Assembly (NCBI GenBank): GCA_910585525.1 | Contig: CAJUFR010000027.1 | Span: 1-27,945 of the forward strand | Direction: 5' to 3' | DNA length: 27,945 nt | Origin: an uncultured Angelakisella sp. | GTDB taxonomy: Bacteria > Bacillota > Clostridia > Oscillospirales > Ruminococcaceae | In this document: positions 13,830 to 21,596 of the stretch, piece by piece | Position numbering within the stretch: the first letter of the stretch is position 1 | Layout: each line of letters starts with the position of its first letter | Program-made: the position numbers and the translations under genes | The notes under the pieces: generated by a model | Told to the model about the DNA's origin: nothing | The model's input: the letters and a program-made list of their open reading frames with translations, nothing else | Database searches by the model: none

Positions 13830-16490
13830 TTACTCTTTTTCCCACCGGATGGCGTAGACAGCCAGTGTCGCCAGGGCGACGGCCACCGCCAGCGCCACCA
13901 CGCTTCCGCCGCCGGTCAGGGGGATGCCGGTGTTGGGATTGTCCTCCTCCACGATGGCGGAGGTAGTGCTGCCGCCGCTGGAGGACCCGTCATCCGACCC
14001 GCCGCCCCAGCCGCCGGTGCTGCTGCTGGAGTTGGAACTGCTGCTGGAACTGGAACTACTGGAACTGGAACTAGAACCAGAACTGGAACTGCTGGACCCG
14101 CTGGAACTACTAGAACTGCTGCTACTGCCGGGGGTATCGCCGCCGCCTGTTTTGGGAATGACCTCACCCTCCTTGATTTTTGTATTGCAACCCTTGCAGT
14201 AGATATCCCCGGTGTAGCCGTCCTCGGTGGCGGTGGGGTCCTTCTTGTTCCGCACCTCTTCACCGCCGGTGTGTTTATCTTTGTCGTTGTCGCCGTAGGG
14301 TTGGCGGCAGATGTCGCAGTTGGCCTTGGCCGTGCAGGTGGCGGTGCCGCCGGTGTGGGCGGCGTACCCATTCTTTTGGGCGTTGTCCTTAACGGGGCAG
14401 TTTTTATTTTCACACTCGTGCCAGTGGTTTGTTGCGTCGCTCTTCCACCCGGTGGCCCAAACGTGTTCCAGTGTTTTTTTGTAGCCACAGCCGATAGCGG
14501 TACAGGTCTGTTCTTGTCCGCAAGCCACCTCGGGGGGCTCGGGATAGGTGTGGGCTGTACCTTCTGTGGAATAGTGCGCCGTATCGGTGCAGCCTGCCAC
14601 TCTGCAAGCACGCACGTGCTGGTTGTCGCCTGTCGGCGCCCACGTGTCAACATCCGGGTCGTAGCCGTGGACCAACTGGTCGATGCCTGTCACAGTAACA
14701 CCATCGCTGACCTTAATGAAGTCGGTATCAGCAGGGGGTTCACCATCTCTGCCACGGCCAATGTTTGTGCCGCCGTCGGTACCGTGGGTGGCGGTCACTG
14801 TACCGCCGGTAATGGTGATTTGGCCGCTTGCGCCGCCTTTTTTGTCGGCTTTACTTGCGTACCCGCCGCCAATACCTGCGCCGCCATCTTTTCCGCCGGT
14901 GGCAATTACTTCGCCGCCATTGATGGTAATTGTAGTACCACTACCTTGGTAGCCGCCGCCAATACCAGCACCGCCGCTTTCTCCGCCAATGGCGGTTACT
15001 TTGCCTTTGGTGATTGTGATTTCGCCGCTATCGCCTTGATAGCCGCCACCGATACCAGCCCCTTGCTTAGAACCGGTCGCTGTTACATCGCCGCCTACAA
15101 TGGTGATAGTTGCACCGTTCTGTGCGCCACCACCGATAGCCGCACCGTAATTTCCTGCACCGCCATTCGCCACCACTGTACCACCAGTAATGGTGATGAT
15201 GCCACCATCGCCATACGCGCCGCCGCCAATGGCGGCACTATAAGCTGCTACTCCTGTATCTTTGCAGGTCGCAATAACATAACCACCGTTGATAGTGATT
15301 TTACCGCCATTACCACCATTACCAGCAAGACCAGAACCGTCGTTACCGCCACCACCGATGCCAGCGCCGCCACGTTGTCCTGATTTTGGGGATCCCCCAA
15401 TTGTAGTCACAGTACCGCCGTCAATGGTTATCATTTCGCCATGTCCAAGATTCCCGCCACCAATGCCAGCGCCATTTTCCCCGCCGGTGGCGGTTACGTT
15501 TGTGGAAGCTTCCGTTGCGCCATCAATTTGGATTGTACCGCTGTTACCATTTGCGCCGCCGCCAATGCCTGCACCGTTTTTGCCACCGCTGGCGGTCACA
15601 GTGCCGCCAGTAATGCTGATGTTCCCGCCGGCCCCGCCGCTACCGCCGCCGATACCCGCAGCATTTTCCCCGCCGGTAGCGGTCACTGTGCCGCCACTGA
15701 TGGTAATGGTGCCGCCAGCTTCGCCGATACCGCCGCCAATACCCGCAGCGTCTTTTCCGCCTGTGGCAGTCACCGTGCCGCCGGTGATGGTGATGCTGTC
15801 ACCGCTGATGCCAGCGAGGTCGTCGATGCTGGAGGAGTCTGCTTCTACTGTGCCGCCATTGATGGTAATATCAAACCCCGTTCCGCCAATACCTTTTTTC
15901 TCTAAATCTGGAGTTTTCTGGTTGACAGTACCTCCGTAAATAGTTATCGTGCCCCCTGAACCGCCAATACTCACATTACCATAACTTGTTGCTACTATGT
16001 TGCCGCCGTTGATGACAAGAGTGCCATTATTACAAGTGATACCTGCACTCATGCCACCCGCTTCCAATGTCCCCATATCACCCTCATCCGACTGGGCGTA
16101 GACAGTCAGGCTAGCGCCATCGTTTACAATGATGCCACCAGGGACTTTTAACGTATAGCTATCCCCCAAGATAAGGTTAGCATCGCCTGTAACATCTATG
16201 GGTGTAGCGTTAATGTCATCAACCGTAACAGCCCCCCGCACGATATACCAGCCATCACCAAGGCTCGTTGTGCTATTCGTTACATCAATGACCCCATCCG
16301 GTACATCCTGCACCACCCCGTTCTCATCCAGGTAGGTATCCCCCGCCCGGGCCAGGGCAAAGGTATTGGCTGCCGGGCCGGTGTCCTTCACCTCTCCGGC
16401 TCCCTCCTCCGCAAAGGCAAAGGGGGCGCAGAGGCTGAACAGCATCGCCCCGGCTGCCAGCAGGGCGGATACCTTTCGTTTGGTCCTCAT
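13830..16490 (-). CDS. Large secreted repeat protein with NPNTG sorting-like C-terminus
   Basis: An 886-residue cell-surface protein of unknown function. Residues 1-27 are a signal peptide ending AFAEEG. Residues ~145-575 hold about 15 imperfect ~22-28-residue repeats of the type ITITGGTVTATGG-AGIGGG, predicted to form a right-handed beta-solenoid. Residues ~600-780 carry several Cys/His pairs (CRVAGCTDTAHY, CGQEQTC, CTAKANCDIC, CKGCN) that look like small zinc-ribbon-like modules. Residues ~784-845 are a Ser-rich wall spacer. The end is DNPNTGIPLTGGG, a hydrophobic helix and RWEKE, the layout of a sortase substrate with NPxTG instead of LPxTG. The start follows GAAGGATA. Codon use in the repeats is clearly more AT-rich than in neighbours, which suggests acquisition by transfer. 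The gene has its own promoter, an unusual leader and a terminator. Confidence 0.82.
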   Translation of the reverse strand: MRTKRKVSALLAAGAMLFSLCAPFAFAEEGAGEVKDTGPAANTFALARAGDTYLDENGVVQDVPDGVIDVTNSTTSLGDGWYIVRGAVTVDDINATPIDVTGDANLILGDSYTLKVPGGIIVNDGASLTVYAQSDEGDMGTLEAGGMSAGITCNNGTLVINGGNIVATSYGNVSIGGSGGTITIYGGTVNQKTPDLEKKGIGGTGFDITINGGTVEADSSSIDDLAGISGDSITITGGTVTATGGKDAAGIGGGIGEAGGTITISGGTVTATGGENAAGIGGGSGGAGGNISITGGTVTASGGKNGAGIGGGANGNSGTIQIDGATEASTNVTATGGENGAGIGGGNLGHGEMITIDGGTVTTIGGSPKSGQRGGAGIGGGGNDGSGLAGNGGNGGKITINGGYVIATCKDTGVAAYSAAIGGGAYGDGGIITITGGTVVANGGAGNYGAAIGGGAQNGATITIVGGDVTATGSKQGAGIGGGYQGDSGEITITKGKVTAIGGESGGAGIGGGYQGSGTTITINGGEVIATGGKDGGAGIGGGYASKADKKGGASGQITITGGTVTATHGTDGGTNIGRGRDGEPPADTDFIKVSDGVTVTGIDQLVHGYDPDVDTWAPTGDNQHVRACRVAGCTDTAHYSTEGTAHTYPEPPEVACGQEQTCTAIGCGYKKTLEHVWATGWKSDATNHWHECENKNCPVKDNAQKNGYAAHTGGTATCTAKANCDICRQPYGDNDKDKHTGGEEVRNKKDPTATEDGYTGDIYCKGCNTKIKEGEVIPKTGGGDTPGSSSSSSSSSGSSSSSSGSSSSSSSSSSSSSSNSSSSTGGWGGGSDDGSSSGGSTTSAIVEEDNPNTGIPLTGGGSVVALAVAVALATLAVYAIRWEKE
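14010..14130 (-). repeat. Ser-codon repeats (wall spacer)
   Basis: Short units of the type GGAACTGGAACTACT read on the plus strand encode a poly-Ser/Gly tract on the minus strand. They are prone to in-frame length change. Confidence 0.75.
14770..15960 (-). repeat. Imperfect tandem coding repeats (GGTVTATGG...AGIGGG)
   Basis: Repeats of about 66-84 nt in the surface protein gene. Each encodes a strand-rich ITITGGTVTA segment followed by an AGIGGG turn. Copies differ at many synonymous sites, so they are old or diverged. The AT-richer codons stand out from the GC-rich flanks. Confidence 0.8.
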
Positions 16491-16536
16491 TATCCTTCGC
16501 TTCCTTTCTGTTGTCAGTTTTCTCGGAACAGCAAAA

Positions 16537-16572
16537 ACAGGCGCGTCACCCCCGGAGAGGTGGCATGCCTGT
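16537..16572 (-). promoter_or_regulatory. Terminator-like hairpin in the surface-protein leader (proximal)
   Basis: On the minus strand, ACAGGC pairs with GCCTGT, with an inner CACC/GGTG stem and a run of Ts (A-run 16533-16537). It lies about 45 nt before the start codon, a position where it could act as an attenuator. I cannot assign it to a known riboswitch class. Confidence 0.5.
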
Positions 16573-16597
16573 TACGATACACACCGTTTGAACAACG

Positions 16598-16630
16598 AAA
16601 AAAGGACAGACCTGCCATCGTCTGTCTGTC
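16598..16630 (-). promoter_or_regulatory. Terminator-like hairpin at the 5' end of the surface-protein transcript (distal)
   Basis: GACAGAC/GTCTGTC (16605-16611 with 16620-16626) around an 8-nt loop, followed on the minus strand by CTTTTTT. It begins about 2 nt after the predicted transcription start, so full termination would leave an RNA of only ~30 nt. Confidence 0.5.
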
Positions 16631-16634
16631 TTGA

Positions 16635-16663
16635 AGTATGTTGCGGCGGGTGGTCATTGTCAA
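16635..16663 (-). promoter_or_regulatory. Sigma-A promoter of the surface-protein gene
   Basis: Minus strand perfect TTGACA (16658-16663), 17-bp spacer, CATACT (16635-16640). The leader would be about 138 nt. Confidence 0.7.
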
Positions 16664-16744
16664 GCCCTTCTTTCGATGGCCATTTACTGCTTAACAGTAT
16701 ACCATGACTGAGACAAAGTGTCCAGCCTTTTGACCGGAACGGCG

Positions 16745-16774
16745 AAAAAAAGGGGAGGTCATTCCGCCCCTTTT
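16745..16774 (-). terminator. Intrinsic terminator overlapping the end of yqfD
   Basis: AAAAGGGG/CCCCTTTT (16748-16755 with 16767-16774) with a T-run of at least seven on the minus strand. The yqfD stop codon lies in the loop, so the last codons are part of the hairpin. Confidence 0.8.
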
Positions 16775-17985
16775 ACCGCCCCCGCCGGCGGCTCCAGCCC
16801 GGGGATCTCCTCCCCGGTGAGGATCTCCCGTTCCTCCCCGATGTCCTCCACGCAGAGGTATACCCCCTCCAGCCGGAACCGGTCCGGCAGTTCCTGGCCG
16901 CTCACCTCCCGCTGCAACACCTCCATCCCGGCGAAGGTCCTTTCCTCCAGGGCGGCCAGCTGCTCCTGGGCCATGGCCATGGCCTCCTCGGCGGAGACGG
17001 TCCGCTCCTGCCGGTCCAGCAGCAGGTAATTTTCCCGGCTCCAGCGGATGGGGGCGATGCTGCTGAGGAAGGGGATATCAAAGGTGGCGGCCTCCCGCTT
17101 GTAGGGCTCCTCCAACGGCGTCCCCCAGAAAAGGGGCAGCTGCACCGAGAGGATATCCAGATACCGCCGCACCGTCACCCCCCGGACCGAGTAGGTCTCC
17201 TGGAGGTAGGGGACCTCCACCGCCAGCTTTTCCTGGGTCTGGGCCAGCACCTTGGCCCGGGCGTGGACGGTGCGGTCCCGCAGCTTCTTGTCCTCCATGA
17301 TGCCGCTGACCAGGATGTCCCCCGCCTCCACCGAATCCCCCGCCTTGACGGTGGGCTGGCCGTTGTACACCTCCAGGTAGGTGATGAACCCCGGCTTTGC
17401 CGCCACCACGTTGTGGGGGGTGCGGTCGTCGATGCGCTCCGGGGGGACCACCCGCTCCTGGATCTCCACCACCGCCCGGCTGCCCCGGAGGTTCACCGCC
17501 ACCCAGGCGGCCTTATCCAGCCGGAGCATCAGCCGCCGCTCCACTTCACGGGCGTCGATGTCCCGGCGCAGCGCCCCCCGCACCACCCCCAGTTCCTCCA
17601 GGGCGGCGTCCACCTCCTGGCGGGGGATGGTGGCCAGCCCCTCCACCTGCACCTGCCAGATGAACTGCCCCAGGATCAGCAGGGCGGCGGCCACCAGCAG
17701 CCCCCCGGCAAAGAGGCCGGTGCGCTTGCGGTACCGGTGCAGCAGCACCGGCGCGCCCCCCCGGCGGCCGTCCTCCAGGATGACCCCGGCCCGCTGGGCC
17801 AGTTCCGGCAGGCGGCGGCTCCCCGCCAGGGTGGTGCAGGCGGTGTACCGGCTGCCCTGCCGCCGCCCGTCCCACACCGGCACCCGGTTCTGGGCGCAGA
17901 GGTTGATGAACCGCTCCAAAAAGCCGTCCCGCACCGTGAACCGCACCGTCCCCCGGAAGAACCGGATGATGCTGATGATGGACAT
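16759..17985 (-). CDS. yqfD: Sporulation protein YqfD
   Basis: A 408-residue membrane protein of the YqfD family, made in the mother cell under sigma-E in Bacillus and Clostridioides and needed for sporulation; its biochemical role is unknown. It has an N-terminal soluble part (MSIISIIRFFRGTVRF), one membrane helix (~89-110, TGLFAGGLLVAAALLILG), then a long extracytoplasmic part with a POTRA-like region (VEGLATIPRQEVDAALEELG) and the family motif VPPERIDDRTPHNVVA. ATG 17985 is preferred over the upstream TTG/ATG at 18009/18006 because GGGGGCGGGGAT precedes it. It starts 20 bp past the yqfC stop, in the conserved order yqfC-yqfD. phoH, often next in line, is absent here because a terminator follows. 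Confidence 0.9.
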   Translation of the reverse strand: MSIISIIRFFRGTVRFTVRDGFLERFINLCAQNRVPVWDGRRQGSRYTACTTLAGSRRLPELAQRAGVILEDGRRGGAPVLLHRYRKRTGLFAGGLLVAAALLILGQFIWQVQVEGLATIPRQEVDAALEELGVVRGALRRDIDAREVERRLMLRLDKAAWVAVNLRGSRAVVEIQERVVPPERIDDRTPHNVVAAKPGFITYLEVYNGQPTVKAGDSVEAGDILVSGIMEDKKLRDRTVHARAKVLAQTQEKLAVEVPYLQETYSVRGVTVRRYLDILSVQLPLFWGTPLEEPYKREAATFDIPFLSSIAPIRWSRENYLLLDRQERTVSAEEAMAMAQEQLAALEERTFAGMEVLQREVSGQELPDRFRLEGVYLCVEDIGEEREILTGEEIPGLEPPAGAVKGAE

Positions 17986-18005
17986 ATCCCCGCCCCCTAC
18001 GAACA

Positions 18006-18311
18006 TCAACTGTATTCCAAGCCCAGAATGGTCCCCGCCACGATGGCCTCGCTCTCGGTAAAGGCCCGTATCTCCAGGCCGGTGCCGGTGAATTTAAGGA
18101 TCAGCCCCTGGGCCGAAAGGCGGATGCAGCTGTCGGAATACTCGATGATGCCCCGGCAGCCGTCCACCACCGCCTGGCGGTTGCCCAGCAGCTCCACCCG
18201 CACCGGGGGCAGGAAGGCCACCGCCGGTTCCTCCAGCCCCTTCACCAGCAGGAAGGGCTTTTTCTTTTTGCCCGGCTGCTTGACCGTCCGTTTCTTCTGC
18301 GGCATCGCCAT
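18006..18311 (-). CDS. yqfC: Sporulation protein YqfC
   Basis: A 101-residue YabP/YqfC-family protein. It is a small, basic, strand-rich protein with the family core VELLGNRQAVVDGCRGIIEYSD and LKFTGTGLEIRAFTE, quoted here in parts: NRQAVVDGCRGIIEY and EIRAFTESEAIVAG. The start is chosen at ATG 18311 (MAMPQKKR); ATG 18305 would fit equally well. Upstream in-frame residues to 18440 look like non-coding sequence. It is made with YqfD, and the pair is a hallmark of spore formers. The ribosome site (GGCAACGGGGTG) is weak. The poly-Lys stretch KKKK near residue 15 is common in the family's N-terminus. Confidence 0.85.
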   Translation of the reverse strand: MAMPQKKRTVKQPGKKKKPFLLVKGLEEPAVAFLPPVRVELLGNRQAVVDGCRGIIEYSDSCIRLSAQGLILKFTGTGLEIRAFTESEAIVAGTILGLEYS

Positions 18312-18355
18312 CACCCCGTTGCCATCTATATGCGCCGCCGGGGGCCGGGATGTTT

Positions 18356-18383
18356 GATTTTTCTCCCCCGCCCCCCATACAAT
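18356..18383 (+). promoter_or_regulatory. Possible sigma-E-type promoter reading rightward
   Basis: CATACAAT (18376-18383) is a perfect sigma-E -10. It is preceded at 13 bp by GATTTTT, a weak -35. It would read toward the esterase operon. Its location between two divergent transcription units makes it plausible but unproven. Confidence 0.3.
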
Positions 18384-18483
18384 AAAAATACAACCATCCC
18401 GGCGGGCGGGTCGGAAAACGTCAGGATATACGATTTTCACAATATTTTCAGCGGCCGGGCTGGCTAATCAGCTATCCTTGCGA

Positions 18484-18512
18484 TTGAAACCAGGGCTTTA
18501 CTGTGGTAAACT
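18484..18512 (+). promoter_or_regulatory. Sigma-A promoter of the esterase/ATP-grasp operon
   Basis: TTGAAA (18484-18489), 17-bp spacer, TAAACT (18507-18512), 60 bp before the first ATG. Confidence 0.6.
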
Positions 18513-18571
18513 AATAAGGAACAACTGGCGCCGGCAGGCGTACAACGGGGCGGGAAGGACGGGGAGAAACC

Positions 18572-19336
18572 ATGCTGCAGACCTGGCGGGTCACCATACC
18601 GGAACTTACCGGCGGGGAGGAACGGAGGGCCTACCTCTACCTGCCGGACAGCTACGACCGGGAGCCGGACCGGCGCTACCCGGTGCTGTACATGTTCGAT
18701 GGCCACAACGTCTTTTATGACAGCGACGCCACCTACGGCAAAAGCTGGGGGCTGGGGGAGTACCTGGACGCGGTGGAGGCCCCTCTCATCGTGGTGGCGG
18801 TGGAGTGCAACCACCACCCGGACAACGGCCGTCTCTCCGAATACTCCCCCTTCACCTTCTACGAACCGGACCTGGGCCAGGTGGAGGGCCGGGGGCAGAT
18901 CACCATGGAGTGGTTCACCCGGGTGCTGAAGCCGGAGATGGACCGGAACCTCCGCACCCTGCCGGGGCGGCGGCATACCTTCATCGCCGGCAGTTCCATG
19001 GGGGGGCTGATGGCCCTTTACGCCCTGCTGGAGTACAACCAGGTCTTTTCCCGGGCGGCGGCCCTCTCCCCCTCCCTGTGGGTGGCGCCGGAGCGGGTGG
19101 CCCGGATGGTCCGGGGGTGCGACGTGGCGGCGGGCACCGTCCTGTATATGGACTACGGCTCCCGGGAGATGGAGAACCACCAGCTGATGGCGGGGCAGTT
19201 CTCCCGGGTGACGGCCCAGCTGCTGGACCGGGGGGTGTTCCTCACCTGCCGCATCGTCCCCGACGGGGAGCACTGCGAGGCCAGCTGGGAGCGCCAGGTC
19301 CCCTTTTTCATCGAGACCCTTTTGTATGACCTGTGA
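18572..19336 (+). CDS. Alpha/beta-hydrolase esterase (esterase D/PF00756 type), first of two
   Basis: A 254-residue serine hydrolase. The nucleophile is Ser142 in GSSMGG. The likely catalytic His is His234 in DGEHCEASW, near the C-terminus, with an acid residue between them. The N-terminal part (AYLYLPDSYDREPDRRYPVLYM, seen as LPDSYD...YPVLYMFDGHN) is typical of the putative esterase/feruloyl-esterase/Fes family. There is no signal peptide, so it is cytoplasmic. GGGGAG precedes the ATG. It opens a three-gene unit with a second, only distantly related esterase and an ATP-grasp ligase; the gap to the next gene is 78 bp. The substrate is unknown. Family members hydrolyse esters of acyl, feruloyl or siderophore type. 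Confidence 0.85.
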   Translation: MLQTWRVTIPELTGGEERRAYLYLPDSYDREPDRRYPVLYMFDGHNVFYDSDATYGKSWGLGEYLDAVEAPLIVVAVECNHHPDNGRLSEYSPFTFYEPDLGQVEGRGQITMEWFTRVLKPEMDRNLRTLPGRRHTFIAGSSMGGLMALYALLEYNQVFSRAAALSPSLWVAPERVARMVRGCDVAAGTVLYMDYGSREMENHQLMAGQFSRVTAQLLDRGVFLTCRIVPDGEHCEASWERQVPFFIETLLYDL

Positions 19337-19414
19337 CCCCTGTTTGGCGGCGATCTTATTTTTGATATAGAGGGGAGCCGGAGCGCCCCCTACTACATAA
19401 CGAGGTGAAACAGT

Positions 19415-20188
19415 ATGGAGACACAGTATTTCCGGGAGTACAGCCCCACCCTGGGGCGGGAGATGGAGTGGAAGATCTACGGCCACTCGGGCCGGCCGGT
19501 GCTCTTTATCCCCTGCCAGGACGGGCGGTTCTTTGACTTTGAGGGGTTCCAGATGGCCAGTGTCTGGTCCCCCTGGATCGATTCGGGCCGGGCGATGGTG
19601 ATCGCCATCGACACCCTGGACAAGGAGACCTGGTCCAACAAATCCGGCGACCCCTACCAGCGCATCCGCCGCCACGAGCAGTGGTTCGACTACGTCATCA
19701 ACGAGATGGTCCCCTTTATCAATGACCAGGCCTGCCGCCGCAACGGCTGGGACCCGGCGGGGGAGCACCCCGGCATCATCGCCTTCGGGTGCAGCCTGGG
19801 GGCCACCCACGCCGCCAACTTCTACTTCCGCCGCCCCGACTTTTTTGACGGCCTGCTGGCCCTCAGCGGCATCTACACCGCCGACTACGGCTTCGACGGC
19901 TACATGGATGAGGTGGTCTACCGCAACTCCCCGGTGCACTACATGGCCAACCTCCCCGCCGACCACCCCTACATCCAGCTGTTCAACCGCCAGCGGGCGG
20001 CCATCTGCGTGGGCCAGGGCAACTGGGAGATGCCGGAGACCACCTTCACTATGGCGGATATCCTGCGCAGCAAGGGCATCCACACCTGGGTGGACTTCTG
20101 GGGCTACGACTGCACCCACGACTGGCCCTGGTGGTACATGCAGGTGACCTACTTCGTTCCCTGGCTGCTGGGCGGGGAGCCCGGCTGA
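19415..20188 (+). CDS. Alpha/beta-hydrolase esterase, second of two
   Basis: A 257-residue hydrolase of the same superfamily but a different branch. The nucleophile is Ser127 in GCSLGA, and the likely catalytic His is His235 in CTHDWPWW. It keeps the family's IPCQDGRFFDFEGF and WDYV-like regions (WFDYVINEMVPFI). No signal peptide is seen. GAGGTGA lies before the ATG. It is followed after 38 bp by the ATP-grasp gene, so co-transcription is likely. From memory, this type of esterase is often found beside an ATP-grasp protein in Firmicutes, but I cannot confirm that here. The substrate is unknown. Confidence 0.85.
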   Translation: METQYFREYSPTLGREMEWKIYGHSGRPVLFIPCQDGRFFDFEGFQMASVWSPWIDSGRAMVIAIDTLDKETWSNKSGDPYQRIRRHEQWFDYVINEMVPFINDQACRRNGWDPAGEHPGIIAFGCSLGATHAANFYFRRPDFFDGLLALSGIYTADYGFDGYMDEVVYRNSPVHYMANLPADHPYIQLFNRQRAAICVGQGNWEMPETTFTMADILRSKGIHTWVDFWGYDCTHDWPWWYMQVTYFVPWLLGGEPG

Positions 20189-20226
20189 TCTTTCCCCAGG
20201 TGTTTTGAGCAGGAGGATAAAAAATC

Positions 20227-21420
20227 ATGGAAAATGTGATCTTCATTTCCCCAAACTTCCCTACCAACTACTGGCAGTTCTGCCGGGAACTCCGCAACAA
20301 CGGCATGAACGTCCTGGGCATCGGGGACGCCCCCTACGACCAGCTGAGCCAGCAACTGCGGGACAGCCTGACCGAATATTACAAGGTGAGCAGCCTGGAG
20401 GACTACGATGCGGTCTACCGCGGGGTGGCCTTCCTGATCCACCGGTACGGGCGGGTGTCCTGGCTGGAATCCAACAACGAGTATTGGCTGGAGCGGGACG
20501 CCCGGCTGCGCACCGACTTCCATATCACCAGCGGCTTCCAGGTGGAGGACATCCCACGCATCAAGTACAAGTCCCAGATGAAGGCCTACTACAAAAAGGC
20601 GGGCATCCCCGCCGCCCGGTACCACCTGGTGAAGGAGTACAAGGACTGCGCCGCCTTTGTCAAAAAGGTGGGCTGGCCGGTGGTGGTGAAGCCGGACAAC
20701 GGGGTGGGGGCGTCGGACACCCATAAGCTGGACAGCGACGAGGAACTGCGGGCCTTCCTGGAGGGGAAAAACCCGGCGGTGCCCTACATCATGGAGGAGT
20801 TCGTCCACGCCGAGGTGAACTCCTACGACGCCATCATCGGACCCGACGGGGAGCCGATCTTTGAGACCGGCAACGTCACCCCCTACTCCATTATGGATAT
20901 CGTCAACGACGAGGACAATTCCATCTACTACATCGTCAAGGACCTGCCGGAGGACACCCGGGCGGCGGGACGGGCGGCGGTGAAGAGTTTCGGGGTCAAG
21001 AGCCGCTTCGTCCACTTTGAGTTTTTCCGCCTCACCCGGGACCAGGAGGGGCTGGGCAAAGCGGGACAGGTGGTGGCCCTGGAGGTGAATATGCGCCCCT
21101 GCGGCGGCTTCACCCCGGATATGATCAACTTTGCCCACAGCACCAACGTCTATAAGATATGGGCGGATATGGTGGCCTTTGGCCAGTCCCGGATGCCAGT
21201 GGGGGAGCACTGCTTCTGCGCCTACGCCGGCCGTCGGGACGGCAAGCCCTTCCGGTACAGCCACGACGAGATCGTGGAACGGTACGGCAGCCACATGCGG
21301 ATGGTGGACCGCATTCCCGACGTGCTGGCCGGGGCCATGGGCAACCAGATGTATGTCGCGGTGTTCCCCACACGGGAGGAGATGGACCGGTTCTACCGGG
21401 ACGTGCTGGAGGAGCGGTAA
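20227..21420 (+). CDS. ATP-grasp domain ligase (carbamoyl-phosphate-synthase-like)
   Basis: A 397-residue cytoplasmic enzyme of the ATP-grasp superfamily, which activates a carboxylate as acyl-phosphate for ligation to an amine or other nucleophile. The N-terminal ~110 residues form a pre-ATP-grasp domain (FISPNFPTNYWQF). The ATP-binding region has the Lys in VVKPDNGVGASDT (about residue 155) and EEFVHAEV. The metal site is in LEVNMRPCGGFTPDM (~285-300). Both substrates are unknown. AGGAGG is well placed before the ATG. Being third behind two esterases suggests that the three act on one pathway, either making and trimming an ester- or amide-linked small molecule or recycling one. It is followed by a terminator. 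Confidence 0.85.
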   Translation: MENVIFISPNFPTNYWQFCRELRNNGMNVLGIGDAPYDQLSQQLRDSLTEYYKVSSLEDYDAVYRGVAFLIHRYGRVSWLESNNEYWLERDARLRTDFHITSGFQVEDIPRIKYKSQMKAYYKKAGIPAARYHLVKEYKDCAAFVKKVGWPVVVKPDNGVGASDTHKLDSDEELRAFLEGKNPAVPYIMEEFVHAEVNSYDAIIGPDGEPIFETGNVTPYSIMDIVNDEDNSIYYIVKDLPEDTRAAGRAAVKSFGVKSRFVHFEFFRLTRDQEGLGKAGQVVALEVNMRPCGGFTPDMINFAHSTNVYKIWADMVAFGQSRMPVGEHCFCAYAGRRDGKPFRYSHDEIVERYGSHMRMVDRIPDVLAGAMGNQMYVAVFPTREEMDRFYRDVLEER

Positions 21421-21443
21421 AAACTGGAAATTTTGTAACGCTT

Positions 21444-21477
21444 GGCGGCAGGCCGTTTCAGGGACCTGCCGCCTTTT
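21444..21477 (+). terminator. Intrinsic terminator of the esterase/ATP-grasp operon
   Basis: A 9-bp stem, GGCGGCAGG with CCTGCCGCC, a 12-nt loop and TTTT, 23 bp past the ATP-grasp stop. Confidence 0.85.
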
Positions 21478-21495
21478 GCCGCCTGGTTTTGCCGC

Positions 21496-21525
21496 TTGAC
21501 AGGGACAAGCGGGATAGGGTAAAAT
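21496..21525 (+). promoter_or_regulatory. Sigma-A promoter of the FapA-family gene
   Basis: Perfect TTGACA (21496-21501), 18-bp spacer, TAAAAT (21520-21525), 71 bp before the ATG. Confidence 0.65.
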
Positions 21526-21596
21526 GAAACTATATAACAGCATCGACGCTGTATGTTCCCCCGCGGGCTGCGGGAAAAGGACCAGGAGGTGCGGAG

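Noticed and set aside
14770..15960. CRISPR-like or non-coding tandem repeat array
   Set aside because: Repeats are in frame, imperfect and encode a continuous surface-protein solenoid, with no constant repeat/unique spacer pattern.
16533..16572. Cyclic-di-GMP-I riboswitch before the surface-protein gene
   Set aside because: GGUGACGC recalls the class, but the conserved GCAAA segments and the tetraloop-receptor layout are missing.
16614..16680. Invertible promoter flanked by GCCATCG/CGATGGC
   Set aside because: The inverted repeat is only 7 bp, about what chance gives in this span, and no invertase gene is adjacent.
18464..20119. Long minus-strand frame opposite both esterases
   Set aside because: Antisense shadow; the plus strand carries GSSMGG and GCSLGA nucleophile elbows.
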